In this document: piece after piece, positions 1-10,695 of the stretch
Layout of the letters: each line of letters starts with the position of its first letter
How positions within the stretch are numbered: the stretch's first letter is position 1
Source: Bombyx mori
Taxonomy: Eukaryota > Arthropoda > Insecta > Lepidoptera > Bombycidae
Length of the DNA stretch: 64,000 bases
Direction of reading: 5' to 3'
NCBI RefSeq assembly: GCF_030269925.1
Contig: NC_085133.1
Location: 9,196,001 to 9,260,000 of the forward strand
The notes under the pieces: generated by a model
The model's database searches: none
Seen by the model: only the letters and a program-made list of their open reading frames with translations
Told to the model about the DNA's origin: nothing
Program-made: the position numbers and the translations under genes

Positions 1-49
1 ACAAACAGTTCCTACAAACCGGGCGTTATGTGTTTTTACAATGTCTAAA

Positions 50-293
50 TTTTTTTTTTTTTTTTTATTGCTTAGATCGGTGGACGAGCTTACCTGGAGT
101 TAAGTGGTTACTGGAGCCATAGAAATCTATGACATAAATGCGCCACCCACCTTGAGATATGAGTTCTAAGGTCTCAGTATAGTTACAACGGCTGCCCTAC
201 CCTTAAAACCGAAATGAATTACTGCATCACGGCAGAAGTAGGCAGGGTGGTGGTACCTACCCGCGCGGACTCACAAGACGTCCTACCACCAGT
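50..293 (-). mobile_element. Bm1 SINE, 3' module
   Basis: Poly(T) then ATTGCTTAGATCGGTGGACG; stops at the CCACCAGT boundary, lacking the tRNA-like head. Confidence 0.8.
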
Positions 294-574
294 AACATTC
301 TTTCGCCTTATTAAAAAAAGAAAGAGTTTAATATCAAGCACTATATACTCCTCCTTGTATCGTGTTCTTCAACCCTGAGGGTCCTGACCTTTACGGAGTA
401 CCTTAGTACGGACTATGTTCCTCCATTTATTCCTGCCCTTTGCGCAGTGGATAGCGACATTGATGCTGAAGTCCAATGTTGTCTTAATTTGATTGGACCA
501 GCGCGTAGGACTATGTCCTTTGGCCTCTTTTCTCCTACTTTGCCGGTAATGATATACAAATACAGTCCATTTGA

Positions 575-655
575 TGGTAAGTGGCGACCGTTAATGGACA
601 TCAACAATGCAAGGGGCACAAACAAACCGCTGCTTATCGATAATAATTATAATGT
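575..655 (-). mobile_element. CR1-like LINE 3' tail, old fragment
   Basis: TTTGATGGTAAGTGGCGACC, ATCAACAATGCAAGGGGC and CAAACCGCTGCT match the tail in reverse with many changes. Confidence 0.4.
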
Positions 656-739
656 CCTTATAATTGTTAACAAATACCTCTTTTCCTTCGCCGATATTCT
701 TTTGAGGACTGAGAGCTATTTAGAGCCCATATGATCAAA

Positions 740-972
740 GGCCGTTTTCCAAATACAGCACAAGAGCGCATTATGCGGCATAATGCTCAACCAAGCTTCA
801 GCATAATTCGGCATTGTGCGTCACTATGCTCTGTAATTAACCATTACTTAATGGTAGTTTTCCAATTACAGAGCATAATGCGACTCAGTGACGCACAATG
901 CCGAATTATGCTGAAGCTTGGTTGAACATTATGCCGCATAATGCGCTCTTGGGCTGTATTTGGAAAACGGCC
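740..972. mobile_element. Foldback element (long terminal inverted repeats)
   Basis: Nearly the whole 233 bp is one inverted repeat. It starts GGCCGTTTTCCAAATACAGC and ends with the complement, with arms of about 100 bp differing by a few bases and one short indel. Each arm holds smaller palindromes such as GCATTATGC/GCATAATGC. No coding capacity. It resembles a MITE or foldback transposon; the superfamily is unclear because no convincing target duplication is seen. Confidence 0.8.
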
Positions 973-975
973 ATA

Positions 976-1880
976 TTCATCACATTAATTTAACCGAGAA
1001 CTTGTCTGTCTGCTGAGAATTAATTGGGTTAAAGAATTTAGTGATGAGTTTTCGTTTAAGGTATAGCAAAGTCATTCTTTTCTTATTTAGCATATATATC
1101 GTGTAATTTATGTTTTTTTTGTTTGTTTATATTCGACTTCCTGTTTCGTAAGCTAAAAATTTTTAATTTTCGTATATTAATTAAACTTAGACATCGATAG
1201 TGAGTGTGTTAAAATAATTATCGTTTTGTACGTCGTCCATTGCTAGTTACTAAAAAAAACTATCGTTAGCTTTGAAAAATAAGCTTAACGTACCGCGTTA
1301 GGTAGGGAAAAAAAAAAGTACCGCGTTAGAAGTGCGGGAAAGCTCTTGGCCCGTTTAATGTTAAGTTTACCACAGCCCTTAGACATCAGATAACGAATCC
1401 CCAGGAAGGCTAAGGACAATCATCAGAGGGCCTCTCGATCGATGAGCTATCCAAAGCCCGCCTAAGCAGAACTGTCAACTAGTACTCACCCCGCGTATCC
1501 GGGGCTACACTCATGGAAGCCGCGAGTAGAGCAGGCTATTCGTTCCCAAACTAGTATACGGAGGCGACCCTATCGGGTGTTTCCACTTAGGGGGCCAGAA
1601 TTCTGGCGAGACCCCGCCCCCCCAGGCCCCCGGGTCGACGTCCTGGAATTCCTCAATGATAGCCGATAGGTCTTATATGCTACAAAATAATAAACAAGCT
1701 AATGTCAAAACAGATACATAATTAATCCATTGAACTTTCTACGTTACATTTTTTGTTGTTGTAAACAGCGCGCAATCATTTGTTTTGTAAAACTATAATC
1801 AAATATACTGGAAGGATGAAATAGAGGGCTCATGTCTCTCCACACGACGTGTTGCTGCCGTACCAGGGGCAGGAGGAGGG
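976..1880. other. Gene-poor stretch
   Basis: AT-rich to 1310, then a GC-rich block (1380-1660) without a credible frame; CGATGAGCTATCCAAAGCCC recalls 57750, so a decayed LINE piece is likely. Confidence 0.4.
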
Positions 1881-2298
1881 ATTTTATTTTATTGCTTACA
1901 TGGGTGGACCAGCTCACAGTCCACCTGGTGTTAAGTGGTTACTGGAGCCCATAGACATCTACAACGTAAATGCGCCACCCACCTTGAGATATAAGTTCTA
2001 AGGTCTCAATATAGTTACAACGGCTGCACCACCCTTCAAACCGAAACGCATTACTGCTTCACGGCAGAAATAGGCAGGGTGGTGGTACCTACCCATGCGG
2101 CTCCCAAGAGGTGCTACCACCAGTGATTACGCAAATTATAATTTTGCGGGTTTATTACACGATGTTATTCCTTCACCGTGGAAGTCAATCGTGAACATTT
2201 GTTGAGTACGTATTTCAATAAATAAAAATTGGTACCCGCCTGCGGGATTCGAACACCGATGCATCGTTATCCACGAATGCACCGGACGCCACGACTAC
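1881..2298 (-). mobile_element. Bm1 SINE, near full length
   Basis: From the A-rich tail (reversed) to the tRNA-related head (CACCGGACGCCACGAC). A few bases of the head are deleted. Confidence 0.9.
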
Positions 2299-2299
2299 T

Positions 2300-2518
2300 C
2301 TATGCTATATCGCTTTGCGCGTTGTCAAAACGATAAAACAGCTTCCAGAAATAGAAAGCGGTTGTTCGATTTTCCTCGTCAATGGCGATTATGTAACCAG
2401 CGTTCCGTGGTCTTGAGGCGACGGAGGAAGATGCACTTTGTGCTAGAGCTTGCCTTCTCTGCCTTATTAATTCGTATTTGAGTTTCGATGGTGGGTTGTG
2501 GCGTGATGACGGTAACAA
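2300..2518 (-). other. Open segment between SINEs, unassigned
   Basis: 72 open codons starting MLPSSRHNPPSKLKYELIRQ in non-repetitive, slightly GC-richer sequence beside a Bm1 copy. No family is recognised and no splice context is clear. The plus strand is open too over part of this stretch. Confidence 0.15.
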
Positions 2519-2694
2519 TCAGTTTAGCCGAATCATATTCGAAATCAAATTAATTGTGTGATTTATACCCAGCTATTCGGTGTCCTCCTTGCCAGTCCTC
2601 AAAACCCTAAAGAAGAGTTACCAAGCTGGCGCACGTTATTGTGTCTATTGTTATTTTTCTAAGTCTCTTGAAGTGTTAGTAGCCGATAAAAAAC

Positions 2695-2849
2695 AGGGTG
2701 GGGCAGCCGTTGTAACTATACTGAGACCTTAGAACTTATATCTCAAGGTGTGTGGCGCATTTACGTTGTAGATGTCTATGGGCTCCAGTAACTACTTAAC
2801 ACCAGGTCGGCTGTGAGCTCGTCCACACATGTAAGCAATAAAAAAAAAC
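2695..2849 (+). mobile_element. Bm1 SINE, 3' part
   Basis: GGGTGGGGCAGCCGTTGTAA to GTAAGCAATAAAAAAAA; abuts a LINE remnant. Confidence 0.85.
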
Positions 2850-2850
2850 T

Positions 2851-3064
2851 TTTTTCTTCGTTCTCTTTCTTCTTCTTCTTCCAGTGCCTCTTCAATCTTG
2901 AAGTTTGGCCGTTAGCTTCCTGTATTCATTTCTATCAGCAGCCAGCCGGAACAGCTGTTCGACGGAGGCAATATCGGTCCACTCCCGGATATTCCGAAGC
3001 CATGACTTCTTTCTTCGCCCAGCACGTCTCTTTTGCCCATCATTATCATTATCGTTCTCTTTAA
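2851..3064 (-). pseudogene. Non-LTR retrotransposon ORF, C-terminal remnant
   Basis: The minus strand reads RRAGRRKKSWLRNIREWTDI and RLAADRNEYRKLTAKLQD, the usual C-terminal tail of insect non-LTR reverse transcriptase ORFs (RKxSWLxNLRxW). Heavily 5'-truncated. Confidence 0.6.
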
Positions 3065-3526
3065 GAAAGGCATAAAATACGAATCTACAAGAATAATATA
3101 ATAAAATCGTGTAATTTGATAAGACACGACAAGAAACATTCGATCTAATTATAAGAAAATTATTGTTTATAAAACAATGTCCGTTTATTGTAAAAAAAAA
3201 AATCAGTATCACTTCCCACACGGTCAGGGTTCACGAAAACAAGGAAATGTAGTGATAATTTTTTCTTCGAGCGATTACAAATCTACTTGATAAATTTAAA
3301 TTTAAGTTAAAAATCATGAGATTGTTTTATTAAAAATGAAATTTCGTTTCGGATATAATTGAAAAATTGAATCGGATCGTAATTGAAAAATTATTGATTG
3401 TCAATCTATACCTGTAACAATTATTATTTATTTGTGGATTTTATATTTGTACGCATGTCGCGTTTTCGGTGGGCTGTGAAGACATTTTTTTTATTCCCTA
3501 CCGATTCTCTAGTAGCTATTCCACCT

Positions 3527-3772
3527 TTTTTATTTTATTGCTTAGATGGGTGGACAAGCTCACAGGCTACCTGATGTTAAGTGGTTACTGGAGCCCATAG
3601 ACATCTAAACCGTAAATGCGCCACCCACCTTGAGATATAAAATTCTAAGATCTCAGTATACTTACAACGGCTGTCCCACCCTTCAAACCGAAACGCATTA
3701 CTGCTTCACGGCAGAAATAGGCAGTATGGTGGTACCTACTCGCGCGGACTCACAAGAGGTCCTACCACCAGT
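3527..3772 (-). mobile_element. Bm1 SINE, 3' module
   Basis: Ends at CCTACCACCAGT, then 31 bp shared with the copy at 25211-25455. Confidence 0.85.
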
Positions 3773-4126
3773 AAAAAAGATATTAAATGATCTACTAAGC
3801 AATCCATAGGTATATTTTTGTTTATCGCCCAACCTATTACAAACATAGATATCTATATATTAATACGTGAAGCAAAAACTTTGTATCCCTTTTTACGAAA
3901 ATTGCGCGGACGGAGGAGTATGAAATTTTCCAAACTTATAGAGAATGTAGAGAAGAAGTGCACAATGCTTATTTTTTTTTTAAATAATGCACAAAAGATA
4001 CATTAAATCAATAAAGAAAACATTACACACACTACATACCATGTGTTTGACGCACACACGCATGCATACTATTTATTGTCAAACTTTCGTTCTTGACGTC
4101 TGTGGTCAAATTGAGATTAATTAGTG

Positions 4127-4273
4127 TTTGTCTTTGTTAATATTTTTCATATTGTAGTCTTGGCGAAATTTGTGATTATAGAAGTATAAAATACAATCAT
4201 AATAATGTACAGACTTACAATTCCAATTAATTATAGTCGAATTTCGACTACTGCTGGACCTCTAGTCTCTATA
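4127..4273 (+). repeat. 147-bp repeat, inverted partner at 63838-63985
   Basis: TTTGTGATTATAGAAGTATA and the small palindrome AGTCGAATTTCGACT are shared with the far end of the window in reverse. Type unknown; probably a dispersed element. Confidence 0.6.
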
Positions 4274-4696
4274 AAGATCTCTGTGATTATTTAATACGCT
4301 TCGAGCGACCAAATCGAATATTATGACAGGGATATCGATGCGTCTAGTCTCGCGTGCAAAACGGAATCAGCTTGACACTATCGTCATCAATTAATGACAT
4401 AACACAAGCAGCTTGCGATAAGATATAATTGCGTTGAACATAGTTTGAAACGGGTGAGTCAGCTGTTAATAAATAATTAACTACCCTTTCTTCTCACACG
4501 GAACCGCTATGTCGTGGATTTAGGGCGCCAATGCTGATATTTAATAAATAAAAGATAATGTAACCTTACAAATGGTAGTTATTATATCCAATGTAATAAC
4601 ACGTTAGTGTGTTTTGGCTATAAGAGCTGTTTTAGTTCAATGTATAAAGAAAACTGTTTCTGAACTTGATGTGCAATCATCGTATAGATCTAATAG

Positions 4697-4857
4697 ACTT
4701 TTTCTCTTTCTTTTCCTACCTATCCTAGTAACTGCGAAGGGTTATACTAGTCTGAAGATTTTTCTAACACTAGCTCTAGCAAGGGCAGTTCTTCGCTGAA
4801 TCTACCACTGGATCGGAAACGCGACCCACTAACAAGAGCTTCCGGCGAGAAACTCAG
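4697..4857 (-). mobile_element. LINE-like 3' tail, family A
   Basis: Shares the family A block (GATCGGAAACGCGACCCACT and TTTCCTACC). The family ends in GGTAGG plus poly(A) on its sense strand and is always 5'-truncated here. LINE class inferred from tail, truncation and one target duplication; I cannot name it. Confidence 0.5.
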
Positions 4858-5233
4858 TGTTAATAGTCAATTATCTAAGCTGTGTACGTGTAAGTGGTTT
4901 AAGTTATTTAGAAGTTTTCGAAAAACTCTAGATACAATCGAATGTTATGATGTTTAAGCATCAACTAAATGATAAAGACCTCATGTCTCAAGAACGGTGG
5001 CGTTGTTCCCGTTGTGTTTTTATAAGTTCACATAACACCAACTGGGGCGTCACCTCGTTCATTTACCGATTAAGCAATAAATAGTGAAAATAGTCTCGTA
5101 ATAATCTGCCTAGTTGCTTTTACTTGAATAAACAAAACAAAAAAAGCCTTACTAGAATGCAAATTGGAAACGGATATATAATAACATAGCTAAATCTATT
5201 TCCGTAAACATTTTAAATGAATACATAGTATTT

Positions 5234-5684
5234 TCATAAATACGTTTTTTTTTTAATTACAAATCACTACATAGTATAAAACAAAGTCGCTTTCTTTGCC
5301 CCTATATCCCTATGTATGCTTAAATATTTAAAACTACGCAACGGATTTTGATGCGGTTTTTTTTAATAGATAGAGTGATTGAAGATGAAGGTTTATATAT
5401 ATAATAACATCCATTAAATAGTGGAGAAATCAATAATAAATTACAGTTTCCGAAGCGAAGCGAGGGCGGGTCGATATTAATAAATAAACTTCGATTTTGG
5501 TTTGACGCAAACATAAAAATTATAGTTGTTTTACGAATATTGAATTTAAGACGTATATTAAATTCAAATTTCTATAAATACGTTTTTTTTAAATTACAAA
5601 TAATAAATAATCTTCGGTTTTGGTGTGATGCAAACATAAAAATAATGATAGGTGTTTTACGTATATTGAATTTAAGACGTACTT
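5234..5684 (+). repeat. Tandem duplication, one copy split by a Helitron-like element
   Basis: Unit 1 is 5234-5273 plus 5474-5556, unit 2 is 5572-5684 (ATAAATACGTTTTTTTT and TTGAATTTAAGACGTA in both). Confidence 0.65.
5274..5473 (+). mobile_element. Helitron-like non-autonomous element, copy 1
   Basis: Starts TCACTACATAGTATAAAAC after an A and ends near GCGAAGCGAGGGCGGGTCG. The terminal CTAG is degraded. It sits in one copy of a tandem duplication whose other copy is empty. Confidence 0.65.
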
Positions 5685-5932
5685 ATATTTAAGAGCGGCG
5701 TGTGAAAAGATAACAAACACCTCGTGAGACGTTATCTTGTCGGGGTCGATCCTTGCTCTAATTACGAATGGGTCAAACACGTATAGTACGAGAATACGCT
5801 GTGTGTAAATGTGTATGTAAGTGTGTATGTATGCAAAACATTGACATTTTCGTAACAAAGTCCAGGTCCATCCGGGATTTAAATAAATACAACATCAGTT
5901 CTGTTTGTTGTGATATTATGATATTTATATTA

Positions 5933-6047
5933 CGAATTCGATAGACTTTCGTGCTTGACGTTACGTGTGCTTAGTGCGAATTTCTTAACGTTCTCGATAA
6001 TGTAAAAGTTAACTTAAATTTTGTATGCAGTTGGAACAGTATGTTTT
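5933..6047 (+). mobile_element. GTGTGCTTAGTGCGA MITE family, single arm
   Basis: Matches an arm of the elements at 12546-12687 and 59283-59710, through GTGTGCTTAGTGCGA and AGTTGGAACAGT. Confidence 0.5.
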
Positions 6048-7568
6048 TTTTTTGTGTGTGTCCCGTCCCTCCCTCACTTTGTACGCAATACGCACGTTGA
6101 CAAAAAGACTGTTAGCATTCGGAAAAATGTTTTTTTTATGACTGCGGTACTAGTACCATTTAGCGCGTGAATTTTAATGCATTTTTGAAAAAAAAAAACG
6201 TTTTCACGTAATTCAATTTTTTTTTAAATCTTTTTATATTATTATATCTCATGCTAGACTTTAAGTACTGTTTGATGAAACTTTAAGCGCTACAACTGAG
6301 AAAAAAAGCAACTTTATTGGTTAGTGTTACTTTTGGTTCGTAGAAAATGTTGTTTTTTCCTGTTCTGGCGGTAATAGTGTAACTTTTGCTCTCTCTGTTT
6401 AATGTTTTTAAAGAATTAAACAATCTTACTACCCAAGTTTTACGGTCGGTTTCTAAGGAATCTTCTGTAGCATCGAGAATCATTTAGTTTTGAATTGAGT
6501 GGATTTTGTTGAATTTTTAATATTCATTTTGAAAAAGTTATACTTAGATATCTTGATTTTGGTATAAAGGAGACTGAAACGATTACATACATTTTTGGGC
6601 CCGAATGTAACGTGATAAAACTAATATGAATTAATAGATTCAGATTTATCAGTACCTTGCTGAAAATTATAAAAGTTTTCTCAATCTGAGAGCCGAGTTA
6701 ATAAAGATTTAGTAAAAGTTAGGTTATGTTACAATCTCTTTAAAAGAGCTGAATAATAACTTATTTAAGCATAAGTAAATGTTTATTATATCCATTGGAT
6801 ACTCTTTTAAATGTCATATTATGAATGAATATCAATGATATATATCAGGTATGGAATATGAAATTGCTATCCCACAATTCACACAGCGATCCATAATTTC
6901 AATAGTATCCAATGCAACAATTTTAAGTCAAACGTGTGAGCGATCTTCGGTGTCCAGTGTAGAAGCAATTGTCGTACAAGGCTGTCAGAGTTGGAATCCG
7001 TAATAATAAAGCAGTGATCGTTGAAAATATAAAAACAGCCCGATAGATACATACTCAAAATGCGTCGAAGATACAAAATGAGTAGAGCAGAAAAAACCAA
7101 CAAGCGCCAAAAAATAATTGTATAATCTATGAACAAACGTCATGTCAGCTTACTGTCAAAGCTGTCATCAAAAATACAATCGATTTTAATCGATTTGAAA
7201 TAGATAATCATATTACTTTGTTAAGTAATAATATACTTTTCTTCATTTATGTATATAATCGCAATTAAACCCGGCGTATACCGCACTTGTATACAACAAG
7301 TATAAATCGCTCATTTAATTACTTTGTATTAATTACCTAGTGCAATGTTTTTCTTTTTATAATCCTGTAATCGATTAATTAAATCGATCACACCGTTATA
7401 CCGACAAAAACTAACTTTCTCATTTTTCTCCGGTCCCAGAAAGAGGATTGAGGTGATTTTTTATATTCTTAAATAGAAAAATATGACAAATTTTTTAGAC
7501 TACATTCCAAGTTATTACATTTTTGGCCCATGATTTTCCGTCTCCTTTGTATTCTATTGTTGTTCCAG

Positions 7569-7675
7569 GAGAATGCTTAACGTCAGGCCGGTACCCATTC
7601 AAGTGTTTGCAGTTTGAGTTACCTCCGGACGTGGAACCTGAAGAAGTATCTGTGGTTGAACTTTGGTTTTATAAG
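7569..7675 (+). CDS. myo: Myoglianin-like exon A (prodomain)
   Basis: Acceptor TTGTTCCAG before 7569, donor GTAAGG after 7675. It enters in phase 1 (two bases finish a split Gly codon) and ends in phase 0 after ELWFYK. Residues include [20 protein letters not shown], a prodomain-like strand. An upstream exon must supply the first base of the split codon. Confidence 0.75.
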
Positions 7676-10396
7676 GTAAGGAGGCTTGGACAAAAGCTTA
7701 ATCATCTTTTTATTTATTTATTTTTTATTGCTTAGGTGAATGGACGAGCTCACAGCCCACCTGGTGTTAAGTGGTTACTGGAGCCCACAGACATCTACAA
7801 CGTAAATGAACCACTACCTAATCTGTAATTAAGTTCAGCATACTCGTTATATGATGAAAGAGGCTTGCGGAGAGTACTTTTTTTATTTTTTATTTATTAG
7901 TTACTGGTATTTATAGTTATTATTACTTAATGGTAGGTAGCGGCTTGGCTCTGCCCCTGGCATTACTGACGTCCATGAGGGACGATCACCACTTACCATC
8001 AGGTGGGCCGTATGCTCGTCTGCCTACAAAGGCACTAAAAAAAAAAGTTGGTTATTATACGGTAGCCATAGTTTATGGACAGACAATACCAGAGATACGT
8101 CGTAGATGTCTATGAGCTGTAGTAACCACTTAACACCAGGTGGGCTGTGAGCTCGTCCACCCATCTAAGCAATAAAAAAAAGACAAGTATGGGTAGCATG
8201 TGTCCTTCCAGCTAACTGTAGTTACTAATCCAGTAGACACCACTATACAATTTGGTTCTCATATATTTGTTTCGTTTTAGGAGCGGGATCCCTTTGACGA
8301 ATATAATCAGACGTTTGTGATATCGGAAGCCGCTCACTGGGACAGCCAGCAGCAGTTCAAGAAGACTAAGCCGATAGCCATTAAGGAGACTGATGTGGGC
8401 GAAGGCTGGGTGAGAGTAGAACTCGCCTGGGCGGTCAGAGTTTGGCTAGAAGGACGCCAAAGATTGCACACATTACACGTCGCGTGCAGGACTTGTCAGG
8501 TGAATATCATTAATGTTTCGATCGGACAAGATTGATCAATCACTACATAGTATAAAATAAAGTCGCTTTCTCTGTCCCTATATCCCTATGTATGCTTAAA
8601 TCTTTAAAACTACGCAACGGATTTTGAAGCGGTTTTTTTAAATAGATAGAGTGATTGAAGAGGAAGATTTATATGTATAATAACATCCATTAAATAGTGG
8701 AGAAATCAATAATAAATTAAAGTTTCCGAAGCGAAGCGAGGGCGGGTCGCTAGTTTTTAATACGCTTTTATTAGCTTCAGACGTATGTATGTTTGTAACG
8801 GAATCTTTGAACATGATTTTGACCCCGGACGTCGGATTAACTCCAAAATTGGTATACTTATTAAGGACCTATGACAATTCAATAAATAAAAAAATTGAAA
8901 AAATTGAAACTCAACTAAAAATGGAAAATAAATAATAGTTTAAAAAAACTAACAAAATACGCTTTTGTAGAAAATTCAACTTAAAAATAGAAAATAAAAT
9001 TTAATAAATTTGAATTAAAAATAGAGTAAGAAAAAATGATTATATTGTAAAAAAAAGCGTCGGGTGCATGGTATCTGTAGTTATAAATATTTTATGAACA
9101 AATATGAGTAGAAGGGTAATTTTGATAATATCCTGAAAAGCACCCCACGCTTTTTTTATAACAAAATCATTTTTTCTTACACTATTTTTAATTAAAATTT
9201 ATAAAAAATATATTTTCTATTTGTTAATTGGATTTTCTGTAAAAGCGTACTTTGTTAGTTTTTTTAAACTATTATTTATTGTTTGAATGATGGCCGTATA
9301 ATGATTGTGGTTTTTGATTGTTAATTACGTTCTAACAGCTACGTCGCGCTCCGCTCTCCTTCCATGAGAAGCATCGTCCTTTTCTTGTGCTGTATACCAA
9401 ATACGCGGGCAAGCGTCGTCGAGGGAGAGCCTTGGAGTGTGATCCTAACACCAACGAGTGTTGTCGCGAGCCCCTATACATCAGCTTCAAGGACCTGGGC
9501 TGGGATTACTGGATCATCAGACCGGCTGGATACCACGCGTATTTCTGCAAAGGAAGCTGCGCCCCTATATCTGCGGTCACAACTTCCAAGAGCTACCATC
9601 ACGACATCATCAGGGTGAGTTGCTAGATCCAATCAGCCAGTTATCTTCGTTCGTGAAAATCTGATGAAGCTTTTTTTTTTTTAATGCTTCGATGGGTGAA
9701 CGAGCTCACAGCCCACCTGATTTTAAGTGGTTAATGGAGCCCATAGATATCTACAACGTAAATGCACCACCCACCTGGAGATATAAATTCTAAGGTCTCA
9801 GTATAGTTACAACGGCTGCCCCACCCTTCAAACCAAAACGCATTACTTCTTCACGGCAGAAATAGGCAGGGTTGTGGTACCTACCCGTGTGGACTCCCAA
9901 GAGGTCCTACCACCAGTGATTACGCAAATTATAATTTTGCGGGTTTGATTTTTATTACACGATGTTATTCCTTCACCGTGGAAGTCAATCGTGAACATTT
10001 GCTAAGTACGTATTTCATTAGAAAAATTGGTACCCGCCGGCGGGATTCGAACACCGTTGCATAGATACGAATGCACCGGACGTCTTATCCCAAAGGCCAC
10101 GACGACTTGTCTCTATCTGCCGCCTAGTGTAGAGCATCGTGAACTGTGGTGTCGAGGGTAGTGCGGATCTGGTCAGCCAATAAACACAGAAATAAAACTC
10201 CTCAAATATCCACTGATCGCTGGATTTTCTTTAACAGAAATACTTCTACACTGTGTCGGAACGAGTGGCGGAGTTCAAGCCTTGCTGTGCCCCGACGACC
10301 TTCAGCTCCTTACAGCTACTTTACATAGACTCGACGAATACAGTAACGCAAAAGACCCTGCCTAATATGGTGGTCGAATCGTGTGGTTGCATGTGA
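7569..10396 (+). CDS. myo: TGF-beta superfamily ligand, myoglianin-like (last 4 coding exons, 5' incomplete)
   Basis: Secreted growth factor precursor of the activin/myostatin branch. Coding exons are 7569-7675, 8281-8499, 9339-9614 and 10238-10396, all with GT/AG borders and compatible phases. The first two give the end of the prodomain (ELWFYK, a typical prodomain strand). The third carries [13 protein letters not shown], the basic cleavage site KRRRGR, and the start of the mature domain ([26 protein letters not shown]). The fourth ends it ([20 protein letters not shown], stop). The mature part has nine cysteines, as in TGF-beta/activin/myostatin ligands. The ending [11 protein letters not shown] and SFKDLGW resemble insect myoglianin as I remember it; activin-beta or maverick are the alternatives. 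Known insect myoglianin signals through activin-type receptors and acts in muscle, neurons and endocrine glands at metamorphosis. Signal peptide and N-terminal prodomain exons were not found. Confidence 0.8.
7721..7813 (-). mobile_element. Bm1 SINE, 3' end only
   Basis: ATTGCTTAGGTGAATGGACG to CATCTACAACGTAAATG. Myoglianin intron after exon A. Confidence 0.8.
7925..8047 (+). mobile_element. CR1-like LINE 3' tail
   Basis: GGTAGGTAGCGGCTTGGCTC through CATCAGGTGGGCCGTATGC to ACAAAGGCAC plus poly(A). Myoglianin intron. Confidence 0.65.
8096..8180 (+). mobile_element. Bm1 SINE, 3' end only
   Basis: CGTCGTAGATGTCTATGAGC to CTAAGCAATAAAAAAA. Same intron as the copy at 7721, opposite strand. Confidence 0.8.
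8281..8499 (+). CDS. myo: Myoglianin-like exon B (prodomain)
   Basis: Acceptor TTCGTTTTAG, donor GTGAAT; 219 nt, 73 codons, phase 0 at both ends. It reads [20 protein letters not shown] and continues to HVACRTCQ. This is the poorly conserved C-terminal part of the prodomain; [15 protein letters not shown] fits the segment that normally precedes the cleavage region. Confidence 0.75.
8540..8753 (+). mobile_element. Helitron-like non-autonomous element, copy 2
   Basis: 214 bp with 5'-TC and 3'-CTAG ends, preceded by A and followed by T, as Helitrons require. A GC-rich 3' end (GAAGCGAGGGCGGGTCG) precedes CTAG. It lies in the myoglianin intron after exon B. Confidence 0.75.
8756..9290. mobile_element. 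Foldback/TIR element with AATACGCTTTTAT ends
   Basis: Begins TTTAATACGCTTTTATTAGC. The stretch 8928-9290 is itself an inverted repeat (GTTTAAAAAAACTAACAAA and its complement near 9260-9290). Related pieces are at 17366-17580, 36830-37010 and 45675-46036. Non-coding; myoglianin intron. Confidence 0.6.
9339..9614 (+). CDS. myo: Myoglianin-like exon C (cleavage site and first half of mature domain)
   Basis: Acceptor TTCTAACAG, donor GTGAGT; 276 nt, phase 0 at both ends. It encodes [13 protein letters not shown], the basic site KRRRGR, then [12 protein letters not shown] and [19 protein letters not shown]. It supplies five of the nine mature-domain cysteines. Confidence 0.9.
9671..10108 (-). mobile_element. 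Bm1 SINE, full length
   Basis: Poly(T) tail to the head GGCCACGACGACTT, with the B-box-like GGGATTCGAAC. It fills most of the last myoglianin intron. Confidence 0.92.
10238..10396 (+). CDS. myo: Myoglianin-like exon D (end of mature domain, stop)
   Basis: Acceptor TTTAACAG; 53 codons including TGA. It encodes [29 protein letters not shown] and the C-terminal [12 protein letters not shown]. The CC and CGC cysteines complete the cystine knot and the inter-subunit cysteine. Confidence 0.92.
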   Translation, partial: KYFYTVSERVAEFKPCCAPTTFSSLQLLYIDSTNTVTQKTLPNMVVESCGCM

Positions 10397-10689
10397 AAAT
10401 GAGTTTTAAGACTACTTACCTAAGATTTAATTTTTAACAAACACTTTCTACCGGTTGCTTGCCGAGTCATCAAATGAACCATCATTTAATTAATTGAACT
10501 TGTTAGTCTGAAATTCATTGAAATTGCCAATTTATTATAGCAAAAAAAAACGGTCTTTTACAATATTTTTTATTCCCTCTCAAGTCGGATACGTTTATTA
10601 ATCCAATTTAAGTTGTTTCGAGACATTCGTTAAATGAAATATTAGATTTAATTTATTTAAGCGTAATTGTGATATGGCATCCAGTGTTT

Positions 10690-10695
10690 AATAAA
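10690..10695 (+). promoter_or_regulatory. Candidate poly(A) signal of the myoglianin-like gene
   Basis: AATAAA 294 nt after the TGA in an AT-rich, repeat-poor stretch. Other copies of the hexamer occur further downstream, so the site actually used is uncertain. Confidence 0.35.

Larger units (their letters stand above)
3806..7520. other. Gene-poor stretch before the ligand exons
   Basis: Apart from the repeats listed, AT-rich sequence with no supported exon. The missing prodomain exons were sought here and not found. Confidence 0.4.

Noticed and set aside
1..7568. Search for the missing myoglianin 5' exons
   Set aside because: No open segment with a signal peptide and correct phase (ending in phase 1 with G) could be supported.
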